A stretch of DNA of 64,000 nt from Clavelina lepadiformis (Eukaryota; Chordata; Ascidiacea; Aplousobranchia; Clavelinidae): assembly GCF_947623445.1 (NCBI RefSeq), contig NC_135245.1, forward strand, positions 3,913,501-3,977,500. The letters are read 5' to 3'. The translations under genes and the position numbers were made by a program. Below are positions 51,987 to 63,924 of the stretch, in pieces. Within the stretch, counting starts at the first letter, position 1, and each line of letters begins with the position of its first letter. The notes under the pieces were generated by a model. The model worked only from the letters and a program-made list of their open reading frames with translations, made no database searches and had not been told where the DNA came from.

Positions 51987-54900
51987 TTATGTCTTGAACT
52001 TTCCTTCACGTATAAGCTTGTCCCAAACCTTGCCGTTGGGAAAATCGTGGTTATCCAACGAACTCTGCTTCATTTCGGTAGAGTAGCCTGGATTCTGAGA
52101 ATACAGTATTTCACATTTGTATAATCAATTGTTGGATTTAAAATGTTGTGCAATAGTAGGTGACCGCTAATACATCGCGTATCAATCGCATATTAATTCA
52201 TATTAAACATTAAAATATTTGAGTGTTATCAGTTATTACGGTTAATCAAGAGAGAAAGCAGACACAAAGCAACCGATTTTTTGCAACCTGTTCCCTAACA
52301 ATCCTAGAAAAATAGATAAATGAGTGAAGTGCATTGGCTCTACTTCAATTTCAGTTTGATGTGCTTCAACTTATGATCATTGAAGCAAAATTTAAATTTT
52401 AAGACAAACCTGAGGTGGCATGTAAGCCATGTTGTTGACTTGGACAGGATCGACAAAATGCTCATGAAGATGGTCAACGTACTCACAGACTCTACTGTAA
52501 ATGTAATGGAAACGATCAAAAAATTGTAACAAAACTCCAAAAATGTTGCAATAAAGCCCAATATAAAAAAGTAAAAGACATTTGCATTATTTACGTCCAG
52601 TCATTTAGGCTATAGTTAAAGTATATGCACTACCTATGTAGATGTTGAGTAATCTTTCTGTTGAAGCGCTTGCTAGCAACACTAAAGTCTTCTTTATCAA
52701 AAAATTTCTGCAACCTTAGAGCACAATAAAAAGTAGTTTAAAAACAACAGTTACCTTCCATCTTTTGTGCCTGACACACACAAATAGTCGAACATAATAA
52801 TATGTTGCACCATCTCACATAAGCCAACTCCACCCGCATGGGGACAAACTGGAACTAAATAGTAAAAGAACAAAAGTAACAACTTCCGCTGAAATAGATA
52901 ACAATGGATGAATTTGCTCTTTAAAGCAAATACCATAAGTAGAACTGGTCAAAATGGCAGTAAATATGACAGTATTATGGTAGATACATTGACTATTTCA
53001 TGTACAGTAATTACCGTTAAATTTCTTTGCAAGAAGCAAAATTGCAATATTTTCATTAATAGACCCAACACGACACGAATCAATTTGCAAGAAACTTAAA
53101 GCATTTGCTTGCAAAAGTTGTTTGAATATCACTCTGTTTTGGCAGTGTTCACCAGTTGCAACACCAATGTTGTAAGGTTTCAATGCCTGATCGAACCACA
53201 ATAGAAATTATTCAAGGAAAATCAACGATGGATCAACCAGGAAGTTAACTTCCAGGAAAAATTCCTTTAAAGTGTCAAATGAAGGCACCTTTGCCACAGC
53301 AGCGTGACCCAGCACGTCATCTGGACTAGTCGGTTCTTCTATCCATAATGGTTTGAATTCAGCAAGCTCTTTCATCCATGAGATTGCATCATTTACGTCC
53401 CACTTCTGATTAGCATCCATCATCTACAAGAAATGCGTAGAACAAGAATGTCAAACTTACCTTTCTGCTGATGTAGCTATGAGAAAAGTATTGACAGAAG
53501 TAAGATTTCAATCATAGCACATGGACACCAAACTTACACTGGAGTGGGAGATACTTACCAAATCTCTTTCATATCCAATATGATCACGTATCAGTTTTGC
53601 TCTACGTTTGTCATCTTTCAGATCAGAACCTACTTTCATCTTGAATCTGTAATAGTATAACTTGATTTTATATTCAACAACAGAAATGCAAGCTTAATGC
53701 ATTATCCCTGTACAGTTGTTGCAGGTTAATTATGAATGATTACATTCAAGCTAATTAACTGCACTATAAACCAACCAACCATTTACTAGACAATATTTAC
53801 AAGAATATGCAATGTCTCGTAAACAACTTAACAAAAACAACCATGGCAGTTTGTGGGTCCAGAAACAGTATACATAGCAGTACTCAAATGCTACTACAGC
53901 AGAATATATTCAAATATCAATATGTGTGACAATTACATCTAAAATGGTTTGTATTTGCTTACTTGGTCCATCCTGCTTTTAATGCAGCCTCGCATTTCTA
54001 CAAAATAAGGTAGCACACCTTTAAAAAAACAATAAAGAAAGCAAACCTGCATTGTACATACCATAGAAAAGGGATGGGCTGATACCAACCCAAACCCAAA
54101 CCCAAACAGATTCACCGAATATCACCTAGATGTGAAAAATTCAGGCGAACACAAATATTAATAATGGCAAACCCGAATACAACACTACTTATAAATAGAT
54201 TGACTTTGGTACGAAATGATAATCTATTTTCCCGCCTTAGCCCAACTATAATCAACATTTCTTATTGAAGGTTATTTAGCATTTTGCTCATCTAATCACC
54301 ATTTGGTCATTACTTTGTAGCAATTACGCCATGTTACAAGCAATATTTGGAAACTTTTTGATGAATGATGAAAAATTTTATCATTTCATGCTGATACGAA
54401 TATATTTGGGGTTCGTTTGGGTCGACCTTTATGATATCCGGAGTCTCACAAACCCGAATAATTGTGCTCACAGCACAACCCTGCCATAGACTGCTCTACT
54501 TCACAAGTTTTGTTGTTACAGAAAATGTTTATAAGGACAACTTTGGAATGTCAGAAGAAAATTGAATACCTGTGCAAGAATTTCATCTGAATACCCAAGC
54601 CATCCAGTTGAAGTCGTGTAGGCTGGAAACCCTTCCTTCAGCAATATCCTTTCTGAATGGTGAATGTCAACAGGCATGTAAGAAAGATTTCTTTATTAAC
54701 TTAATATTAGCTTACAGCTCCTATGTTCGCTACCTCGCTTTTCTTGGGTTGGCTTGTTACTCATCAAAATTTCAATGGCTTCATCCTTCGTTAATACTTC
54801 CGACCTGCCAAAAAAATTCTGACTTGCAATAAATGTGTGTTGCTGATATAGCATTATAATTTTCATAATGCTTGAGATTGCAACTCCTATTCAAATAGTA

Positions 54901-57332
54901 GCCGAGTAAAATTTTCACTGACAAGGTTTTTGCAATATTTGTTCAAATCTTATCTGTTCAGCCAAGTTACACTGACGTAACATTGATAATGTTAATTAAT
55001 TTGTCTTTGAATTCTGAATTTTCAGATTTCAAAAATGATTACCACATAACTTTTCAAACACTGAACGTTACATCAACAAGCAGCGTGCAATTGGCCAAAC
55101 AAAAGTATGCTACTGTATCTATGGGTTTGTTGCTTTGCCTTACATGAAATACGTTTAACCTGCAACCAGCCGATTTCAAAGCATGCATAGTAAGTGTAAC
55201 TTATAATTTAGTTTTTTATTTTCGATCAAGACAAAACTTACAGGTAACTGAAGTCCACCAAGTTAACGATTTCCTGCGGTGTCATATCAGCCAACAGTTT
55301 CCAAACAGGCTGTGAAATCCCAAATTTTAAAGGAAATTTATAATTGCTTTTTAATGTTTGCAAAAAGCAAGTAAATGAAAATTTCTTGATAATTACCTTT
55401 TTCACTTTTTTGCCCCAAATATCCCAAATAGCATTAAAAAGTCCTGCTGCAGCCATGTGAGTAACCCCTTTCTCAGGACCCAACTAAATAGGAAACGGGA
55501 TGTTGTTTGCGGTAAATCTGCAAACACTGGTTTGCTACCAAACCAAAATGACATACCCATCTGAGCTGTCCTTCTTGAGTAATCTGTCGCCAGAACTTGC
55601 CAAAATTTGAAAAAATATTGTCCAATTCCTGACCAATTGCAAACTTGCTAATCACTTCAACCGCTTTAAGAACTGAAAAAAAGTTATATATGTATATATA
55701 TATATATATAATAAAGATGTTAAAAAATACAGCCGTAGTACTTACGATCAATTGCACACACTACTGTAACGGTTTACAAAACAGTAACCTGAAGAAATTT
55801 CCTGAAAGATGTTTAATCAGTAAAATAAAGCATGTCTAAAAAAACTCTATTGGGCTCCTTTCAAGTGAAGAACCATTGATATCATTTTTATCTAACTACA
55901 CATTTTAGTCGAATAGTATTGTTTCTACTACAAACCACTTAATACCGTCCACCATTGCTCAATATCTAAGACAGCAAAAAATGTGCCGTTTTAAGATTGT
56001 GCAAATTACATCTATAAGCACTCACTAATTTCATTTCCTCTACCCAGGGTAAAAGCAATTCCACAGCCAACAAGACCATCACCTGAATCTGTCTTTACAC
56101 ACACATAGACCCCAGAATAATCCACTTCACCATGCTGGAATAAAGGTATTTGATAAAATATGATTAAGTTTTACTATCATCACCAAAATGAAAATTCTAT
56201 GTGCCGTTTCAGCCATAAGTTGCCACCACTTCGCTGGCTAAGCGGCCAAGCCGGTACTTCTTCAGTTTAGCCGGTTCATATCACAATATGATAATATCTA
56301 TGGTAGCGTAGCTTCTGATGTGACCACCTTGGGACCGTACTATTCTAGTCATAATACTCAATTGACCACAACAAGAGGTAAAGCTTTTAAGCTGCTGTAA
56401 CGTCAATCTAAACTTACTTTGAACATCAACATGATTATTCTGGCAAAGAAACAAACAATGATCTAGATTTGGTTTTATGCCAAGAGGTAAAACTTAATCT
56501 ACAATTATATCACATGAAAGAAAACAATTGGCTACGTTAAGGATTAATATCAACCAGATATCGACCTATGCTCAGCTCAAAGTTTCGGTTCACATTTATG
56601 TACAAAAGTTCATAATTTGGCCTTGAAAAACAAACATCACAGCTATTTCATTTATGAAGAAGTATAGATTCGACACAAAGTCTTTTCATATACTTTGTCA
56701 TTTAGTTTACTTTCATTTTAATATACACGAAGCTAATTTGTATTTAATCCTATGCTACCTATATTGACAGAAATTATATGTTGATTTTCCACCTATTCAC
56801 CTCAGAACTTAACCCCTATGTTCAATTGACAACTGAATTTATGGTCGTCAGTTTGATTTACAAATACAGAAATGCAAATTTACATTTTTGAAGAACATGA
56901 AAAAGTTGTCAAAAATCAAAATTTGGGATCTCACTATTCAAATATGCCAAAGCATAAACAAGTACCAAAATAACACTAAGCAAGCTACCTACTAACTGTA
57001 TTAGGGTCGGCCTTGACAGGTCCTATTAATTTATTTTTGTCTCTTTCTTGATCAGAATTTAAAATATAATTGATAAATAAGATTTAAATTTAGAAATTCA
57101 TGAGAAAATAGTCCAATTAAATCGTATTTTGTTGATCGTTACCTGCAAAAACTTGCTATGTTTATTTATAATAAGAACAATTTGCACTAATCATAAGACT
57201 TTCTAACTCATTATGATGACTAATCAATACTAATTAAACACACACCATAGCATCAGAACCATGATGTTCCAGTGATGTTGGAAAGCGTATGTCTCTTAAG
57301 TTGACTTCGGTGATTTTTCCAAATTTACCCAT
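51987..57332 (-). CDS. ENOSF1: ENOSF1, mitochondrial enolase-superfamily L-fuconate dehydratase, fifteen exons
   Basis: Exons: 57246-57332, 56026-56134, 55746-55763, 55557-55663, 55397-55483, 55242-55309, 54734-54804, 54570-54652, 53963-53997, 53559-53646, 53289-53423, 53015-53186, 52755-52854, 52410-52494, 51987-52094. All phases agree, giving 450 aa (human 443). The enzyme dehydrates L-fuconate in a Mg-dependent, enolase-type reaction. It starts [20 protein letters not shown]. Catalytic blocks are intact: FKMKVG (Lys-x-Lys base), [10 protein letters not shown] and [11 protein letters not shown] (metal ligands), ATGEHCQN (ligand Glu), QIDSCRVG, and [13 protein letters not shown] (catalytic His). 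The C-terminus NPGYSTEMK is typical. Exon 3 is an 18-nt microexon adding IVCAID. The gene is compact on its 3' side, with one longer first intron of about 1.1 kb. Confidence 0.97.
55684..55712. repeat. (TA)n microsatellite in an ENOSF1 intron
   Basis: About 28 bp of TATATATG/TATATA between exons 3 and 4, beside the microexon. Confidence 0.85.
56235..56282 (+). repeat. tRNA-derived SINE head (remnant) in ENOSF1 intron 1
   Basis: TGGCTAAGCGG (A box) and GGTTCATATC (B box-like) at tRNA-like spacing; no intact cloverleaf. Confidence 0.35.
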
Positions 57333-59480
57333 GGCTATTACCAGCAGTAGTAGCTCTCTAGTACCAGATTAAACTTGTTAGTTGTAAATAAGTCAGTGTA
57401 AGAATATTGTTCCTATATATTCACAAACACAATTGCACTTTCATCAGTTTGCACATTGGATTTTCTATGGTATTGGTTACAGGTTCATATGTAGGGTGAC
57501 CTAAAGGCCAAGATATCAACAGACAAGTCGTACATCGCAAATTACATGATATCAGTATATTTTGCAAAGCATCTTTTTGTGAACATTTTTACATACATGA
57601 AGTCTCAAAAAACGCAATGCTTGTAAAATATAAATATGTATAACATCCTACAAAAACGGAATTGTCAAAGTGTGACAAATTGTGGTCATTAAATGTTTAG
57701 GGTACCTTGAACCTACCACAATTTCTGCAAATAAATGTCATATAGGCTATAAAATAAGGTACATACCTGACATTATTTAGCCTACATGTTATACTTTCAA
57801 ATATATTACATGATCATACCAAATATATAAAGGTTGGTCACCCTATCTATAAACATTCATCAATTATTGTCGGTTAAAGAAGAAAACAGCACTCAAATAA
57901 TTTAGAAGTTCTTTTAACTGTCTAACCATACAAACAATTATGTGATAAAGTACAGTAAGCAAATGATAAATTTTAACTTAAGATTTCACCAAAAAATTCT
58001 TACTACTGTTTTGCATCTTTATGATAAGTTATGCATTTAACTAATTGGAAGTGATCATATTTAACTGGAATTAGTTCAGGTAGGTGGTAATTAAAAGCAG
58101 ACATTAGACAGTTAAGTTACGAAAAAAACTGACTTTAGTTTGGCCATTTGAAATTAAATCAAAGTTAAATTTACATTAGAGGACAGGTTTAGGTTATCAT
58201 GAAGATTTATTGAACCTTTTGAGTTAACTAGGACTGTGGGAAATTAGCTTTTAAAAATAAATTTTTTGGTTTAAGTATAGCCTACTAATCAAATCTCACA
58301 TCAGGATTGATTATTATTGGAGAATTATTATGTCATAACTTCTTCTCAATGATAATGATGTTCATGTGGCAGTGTGAGCATACAACACTTATAACCTAGT
58401 ATTCTTGACCCTAATTTCTTTAGGTGAAATAGTGACAACCTGACTGATAATTTCTGATGTGGGGTAGCAGAAGTCATATGTAGTGGCTGCGTATATAACC
58501 AACAAAAATTATGGTCTGGATGTTTACTGTTACTCCTACTGCCGTAGAGTGTTAGGTGCTAGCGTATTGTACCTTGTAGGCCTATTCTATTCACTAATTG
58601 TTCCTGAGCATGTGTTTTATTGTGCTATAAGTACAATAGTTAGCGTCCTAACTTTCGATCCGCACATTTAATGGAAAAAAATAAACACTACAACTTTGCA
58701 TTTTTATTTATATGAAGACTAACACCGTTATTGATGATCACAAGGAAATCGTTTTTTGGGTTTCCCCTAATCTAAAACTGTTTGAAAACATGTTGTAACG
58801 TATAATTTATATACTTTACGAATCACAAAACAATGAATACACATATATAAAACTATATAACATTGGTTTGCCATACGTTGGGATTTTCCCAGACATATCA
58901 TGAATTTTAATGTTCAAATATGCGTCAGGGAAAAATGTTAAAAAGTGTTTAAACGTTCGGGAACTCTGAAGCTCCTTCTAAGCCTATTGGCGACAATCTA
59001 GTGTGATTTTTAGACTTTTATTTAACTTTGCTTTGTAACATTTCATTATTTAGTAATTATGCGAAATGGCTCTCTTTTTTGTCATTTGACTAGGTTAGTT
59101 TATTTTGTGAGAACAATTTTGCTGTCTGCTTTATAGTAACCAGACCTACCTTCGTATTTGCAACTTTTAGGTAGACAATGTAGCAAAGTTGGCCTTATTT
59201 TCGTTAAGCTGAAAAAAGGTCTAATGTTAATGAAACAGAAAGGTTTTAGACTAAACAAATGTGGCAATTCTGTGCTTTTTTCCCTCTGTGACAGTGATGC
59301 TGTCTTGAAGACAAAATAAGCGTTTGGATTGGTAGGATGTAAGAATATATTGTAAAATCGCCTGTTTTGTGTCGCGAAAGTTGGTCATTGAGACCATGAG
59401 GAAATTGACTTTTTCAGTTATGGTAACCCTGATATAACATGACAACGGTATATTGTACTGGAACAAAATCAACAGCAATA
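57333..59480. other. Intergenic, no gene seen
   Basis: Upstream flank of ENOSF1 and AT-rich DNA. A 62-codon plus-strand frame at 58483-58671 has no support. Confidence 0.5.
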
Positions 59481-59560
59481 TTTGATCGGTAGCAAAGTGG
59501 GTAGAACGTTGGGCTGGCAATAGTGCAAACCACGCTCGATACCGTTATGCCATATTGCCA
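59481..59560 (+). repeat. tRNA-derived SINE head
   Basis: GGTAGCAAAGTGGGTAGAAC (A-box region) and GCTCGATACC (B box) lie about 40 nt apart. The following A-rich stretch (AACAAATAAAAAATG, near 59630) could be the tail. Confidence 0.45.
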
Positions 59561-59990
59561 CGGGCAAAGCATTAACGAAGCTTGCTCCTGGCGAAGAGTT
59601 CCAAATTCGGACAATACGATACAAAACCAACAAATAAAAAATGTAATGCTCAGCAAAGCACAGTGCAACAGATTTTGGTTGGTAAAGCTTTAGGCCTATA
59701 TCTTAGATATCCAAAAGAACACTAAACCATAATTCAAGATAAAGTCTTGGCGCTTCTATTCGTTTTTGTTTTCTACGTACAAGATGAAGAAATTTACCAA
59801 CGGGCCCAGAGCATTTACATTATGCAAACAATTCTAGCGGACAAAAATAGTAATATTTTTTTTTGCATAACTTGGTTTCATTTATTAATTCACTCCATTC
59901 TCGTTTTCCTACTTACTCGCGTCACTTCACCCAGAATTACTCAGTTATAAAAATTAGACAATGATCCTAATCAATTCACATAGGATTTAA

Positions 59991-61310
59991 CACTAGAAGG
60001 ACGGCAATTTTCGTATACCTAAAAGGACGGAGTGCGTCAATTGACGCAAAAGGTCAAAACGGCACAAATCTAACGTTTTTTGTTGAGAAAACTGTGCTGT
60101 TGCTCCGAAAAAACTACTTCTATCGCATGTCCGCTATGTCCATTTTAATTAACAAAAGCAATCGCATTGAAAATACAAGCCGTCGTGCCTAAACACTTCT
60201 GTTTCACGTAACTCCTTTTTCTTCCTGCACTCTTTCGGGACTTCTCTCCTGTTCTGGCGCATTTTCCCTACGAGGCTGCACTTCTTTTCCGCAAGTCGCA
60301 ACGCTAGGTCAAGTGAGGTGAAAACATTATCGCAAGTGACGTTGTAACCTCCTTGAAAAAGCGGAGCTATGAGTTTCAGTACAACGTCGGTGGGCACACT
60401 CCCTTGGGGGCTCCTTGCGTCATCTTTTCCAACGTAAGGAAAACCGTTGAATAAATATTTGTTTTCGACGTCAACTGTCAGCCAGAACTTTAGACCAAAC
60501 TTGTCTGGTTTATTGGCCATATATTGGATGAACTTGCAGCGTGCCTTACACGGCAATAGTTGCTCATCCACAGTTATCTTCCACTGTGGAATGAGTGCTT
60601 TTTGGCAGATTGATATAAAACTGTTCCAAAGTTGTGAAGCGAGTGCAAATTTATCATGCAATAGATTCCTACGCCTTTCCGTCTTCAGATCGAAGCGAAG
60701 GAATCGTATGAGCTCCAGAAACCTGTCTCTTGCCATGGTTTGGGAAAACATCGGACATCCCCACGAATTCCCCCACAAACTCTTCACAGGGAAATTGCGC
60801 CCTCCTTTCACGCCACGAGCAACCACCGACCCGACGAATTTATCTAATTCATCTAATTTATCTAACTAAGAAACTCTTACTACACCTACGCTTCGATAAA
60901 CTTCAAAAATTCCGATATTAGGTTGCGCTTGTGACGAAACTACTCTGTTTTGCAGAAAAGTCGACTTGCATAGTTTGTCAACACGTTTGTTACACCCCCG
61001 TGCTGGCAGCTGTGACCTAATTCGATAAACCTGTAATTATCAGCAGAAACAAAACATTGCTCTCTATTGCGAGAACTGGTTTTTGTAGTGTGAAGTAACA
61101 ATGCGTCAATTGACGCACCCCGTCCTTCTAGGTAGTGACCACGTTAATTATCTCTACCGGTAAAATAAAAATTTCATATTCATGGGTTAGTTACCTAACA
61201 CTTATGTAGGAAAAGTCAGGAAATATCACGGTTGTGCGATGCCCCACTAAAAAGTTATAGATGCACTTAGGTTGAAAATGCGTCAATTGACGCGCCCCGT
61301 CCTTCTAGTG
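59991..61310 (-). mobile_element. piggyBac-family DNA transposon, deleted copy, 1320 bp
   Basis: TTAA flanks (59987-59990 and 61311-61314) and inverted ends CACTAGAAGGACGG / CCGTCCTTCTAGTG define a piggyBac insertion. The palindrome GCGTCAATTGACGC occurs near the left end (60034-60047) and twice near the right (61103-61116 and 61279-61292). The inner right copy is followed by another near-copy of the terminus (CCCCGTCCTTCTAG). The transposase on the minus strand is incomplete, so the copy is non-autonomous. Confidence 0.95.
60149..60826 (-). pseudogene. Partial piggyBac transposase
   Basis: 225 codons of the DDE_Tnp_1_7 core. ITVDEQLLPCKARCKF...MANKPDKFGLKFWLTVD carries the first catalytic Asp region. 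NVTCDNVFTSLDLALRLAEK carries the second. The frame ends at CDCFC before the third catalytic Asp and the Cys-rich C-terminal finger, and the N-terminal third is missing. The remaining frame is intact, suggesting loss by deletion and a fairly young copy. Confidence 0.92.
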
Positions 61311-61314
61311 TTAA

Positions 61315-61521
61315 CAATGTTGGTATCTGACATCTTAAGTGAAATGAATAGGTACACTATTTATGCATCACAAATTGGGACTAAACTGTATGACTTCCTT
61401 CAAGCATTCTATCACATTCATAAGTCTTTAAACCCAGCTGGACTCTGGTAACTATGTAACCTTCTGAAAAGTTCTAATCTAACAAACACACATAGACATT
61501 TAGCAAGGCAGTATCTTAACT
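61315..61521. other. Short spacer downstream of the FASTK-like gene
   Basis: Between the piggyBac copy and the poly(A) signal at 61522; nothing seen. Confidence 0.5.
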
Positions 61522-61527
61522 TTTATT
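61522..61527 (-). promoter_or_regulatory. Polyadenylation signal AATAAA for the FASTK-like gene
   Basis: TTTATT on the plus strand, five bases past the stop codon. Confidence 0.65.
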
Positions 61528-61532
61528 GAGCG

Positions 61533-63551
61533 TCAAGTTTCTGTTATTTTTAGTAATTGTTGGTGGTCCCAATCATTCATATATCTTAAACCCCTAGTTG
61601 CTTTGGCCAAATGTTTCTTCTCGACGTCGGTCAGTGTATCTAAAAAAGTTTGTTTTACATTGACAAATATCCACATTTTGATGGCAACATCTATAAAACG
61701 TCTCTAGCAAAGCTGATAGATATTACATTTACAGATCACTTACTTTTATTTTCCTGTATAGTTTTCATCGCAGTTTCAACCAAAAATTTGTTGTGATACA
61801 AGTAGTAAGATAGGTAGTGTAACACAGTGATTGCGAGTTTTGCATTGAGTGGCTCATTCAATTTTCGCCGTAACTTAAATGATGCTACACATGTTTGCAC
61901 CAAGCATCTTCTTAGGTCAGGAGAACCTAATAAATATGACAACTCTCTTACAACGAGTCATAATAAATAAAACGCAACATTCAACACAAACAAACTCTTT
62001 GGCAACTGACAACCAAACGTTGAAAGTTCAATCAACATGGCATTTGTGAAAATTTTATGTATGTAAGGTGTAAACATAGATGACTAATCTCAAAATAGCC
62101 ATCTTTTCATGCCTATAGACATCCCTCATTGACCTACCTATTCTACCAGCAAATCTTGCCAGACTAAAAAAAGTTTTTAAATTCCTTTCAGCAGTAACAG
62201 CAACAAAGAATTCCTCATCCTTCGCCATGTTCTCCAAGTGCATTAAAAGCGCAGCATGCACAGCTTTCATTTCTGGTGTCATGTTTTCATACTTTCTAAG
62301 AGCGGCATAGCAAATTGAAACATCCTGCAAAAATGATTAGATTTTATTATTTTTGTTTTTCATAATACATAACCCATGAGTGAATATGAGCCTATGGTAT
62401 ATCGAACAGAGTTCTGTAATCTGCTAACCATACATCATACTCACGGCTGGGCTTAGGCCAATGCAAGCGATGTGATTGCACTGGGCCCAGTACTACTTAG
62501 CACCAAAAGAAAAATAATACTTTGGCTTTTATTTTGGCCAAATCTCAATGTTATTTGTATTTCTCAGTTTGTTTTTGATACAGGGTCCTGGTGAAATTAT
62601 TCCACTAAGAAAAAGTTTAATGGGAGTTGATTTGCAAAGAGTTGATATGTGATTCATGTTAATATTTTTTATTATTACACTAATTTATATAAAATTGGCA
62701 AGGGGTCTCGCCATCAGATCTTGCATGAGGGCTGGGCCGGCCCTGATCAGTGAGCATATTACCAATAGGTATCCTCTACTTGCTACAAATATCGGTAATA
62801 TAAAATTGGGCAGGCTAAACTATTTCCTTAATAAACATATAGTGCAGTTGGTCATTATTTAAATTTTTTTAATCTTTATATCAAAATAAACCACATTCTT
62901 GATAAACAAGGTAACATGATATCCTACCTTAGGAAAGAAGTCATTTATTCTCTTTTGAATAGAGATCAGAATGTGTTTTACAACAAAACTTTGCTCTGGG
63001 ATTTCAAGTTTTCCAATAGTCCACAACAGCCATGCCAGTTCAGTAGATTTCAAATATATCGATGCCACCATCATTTTCTGCAAAAATACTTGAAAATTTT
63101 CATTGTTTAATATAAGTTGTAAGAGATCTTCCTTGCAATCAAGATCATGATCATATGAGTCAATATGTTGGCTGAGTGCATGCATATACATGATAAACTC
63201 TTCATTCCAAAGCTTGTTAGAGTGGTGCATATCTCCGATTAAATTCAAAATATCATCCAAGCTAGCACAACCAGAAAGGAGTTCAGGTGTTGTTGTGGTG
63301 TCTTCTGGCTCATTAGGGCGTGACAGAAATATTTGCTTGTTGGCATAGTCAATCAACTCTGACACATTTTGAAGTGGAGGTGGGGTTAATTGCCGTGGAC
63401 AATAGAATGCAGCGGAAGTTGATAGCAATTTGCCATATATGTGGTTAACTTTCAATGTTTGTAGGTTTAAAAAATTCTTGAATGAATTTGTACTTGTACA
63501 TAGGACAAGCATCCGTCTTCGTGAAATGTACAATCGCTTTATAAACTCCAT
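61533..63551 (-). CDS. Mitochondrial helical-repeat protein, FASTK-family-like, four exons; second gene of an operon-like pair
   Basis: Exons: 62928-63551, 62138-62324, 61744-61926, 61533-61639. Phases agree, giving about 366 aa. The N-terminus (MEFIKRLYISRRRMLVLCTS) is Arg-rich without acids after residue 2, like a mitochondrial targeting peptide. The rest is a series of helical repeats (LDDILNLIGDMHHSNKLWNE; LAWLLWTIGKLEIPEQSF; ARFAGRIGSPDLRRCLVQTC). In style they recall the N-terminal region of FASTK-domain proteins, which process mitochondrial RNA. No C-terminal RAP domain is visible, and the end RYMNDWDHQQLLKITET is followed at once by AATAAA. The start codon sits six bases after an AG acceptor (gtatttttag), 80 nt past the stop of the mitoregulin-like gene. 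That suggests cis-operonic transcription with trans-splicing. The family assignment is by style only. Confidence 0.7.
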
Positions 63552-63557
63552 GTTTAT

Positions 63558-63567
63558 CTAAAAATAC
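63558..63567 (-). promoter_or_regulatory. Probable trans-splice acceptor between operon genes
   Basis: On the minus strand, TTGGTTGTATTTTTAG precedes ATAAACATGGAG. The AG is six bases before the ATG of the FASTK-like gene and lies about 40 nt after an ATTAAA poly(A) signal (63606-63611) of the gene upstream. A cis intron in the upstream 5' UTR is the alternative. Confidence 0.55.
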
Positions 63568-63605
63568 AACCAAGGAACCAACCACAATATAGATTTGGCT
63601 TTGTA

Positions 63606-63611
63606 TTTAAT
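63606..63611 (-). promoter_or_regulatory. Polyadenylation signal ATTAAA for the mitoregulin-like gene
   Basis: TTTAAT on the plus strand, about 20 nt past the stop codon and 40 nt before the acceptor of the next gene. Confidence 0.55.
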
Positions 63612-63631
63612 ATCTTTAGCAGCATGAACTT

Positions 63632-63802
63632 TTATGTCACATCCAAACGTTTCTTTGTTTCCTCCAATTTTCGCTGCAAATAATCTCTTTTTGCTTGTAA
63701 CCACTTTCTTCGAAGATTTCCAAATTGGTATCCAGCTATAAATCCAAGGGCAAAGCACACAACCGAAAAAGTTACTAACTGTGCATCTTTAAACTCACCC
63801 AT
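63632..63802 (-). CDS. MTLN: Mitoregulin-like 56-aa mitochondrial membrane microprotein
   Basis: The frame is exactly 56 codons, as in human mitoregulin. It starts MGEFKDAQLV, then a membrane segment (TFSVVCFALGFIAGYQFG). A basic/amphipathic helix follows (NLRRKWLQAKRDYLQRKLEE) and the end is TKKRLDVT. Vertebrate mitoregulin has the same layout, with N-x-LRR after the membrane helix, a K-R-x-LQ-x-KL block and the end KKLD-x. It lies in the inner mitochondrial membrane and affects fatty-acid oxidation, respiratory supercomplexes and lipid handling. The ATG lies one base after an AG acceptor (ttatgttgcag), so it is preceded by a 5' UTR intron or a trans-splice site. The upstream in-frame Met at 63847 reads through this acceptor and is rejected. 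It is followed after 80 nt by the FASTK-like gene. Confidence 0.88.
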   Translation of the reverse strand: MGEFKDAQLVTFSVVCFALGFIAGYQFGNLRRKWLQAKRDYLQRKLEETKKRLDVT

Positions 63803-63878
63803 ACTGCAACATAAAAAGTAATTAATAAATAAGTCAAGAATAAACAAGACAATGATTCAATGAAATATGCCTCATACC

Positions 63879-63924
63879 ATTCTCTACACTGCAAAGTAAT
63901 TATTCTCTACACTGCAAAGTAATT
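63879..63924. repeat. 23-bp perfect tandem duplication
   Basis: ATTCTCTACACTGCAAAGTA plus ATT occurs twice back to back, just upstream of the mitoregulin-like gene. Identity of the copies points to a recent slip. Confidence 0.9.
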
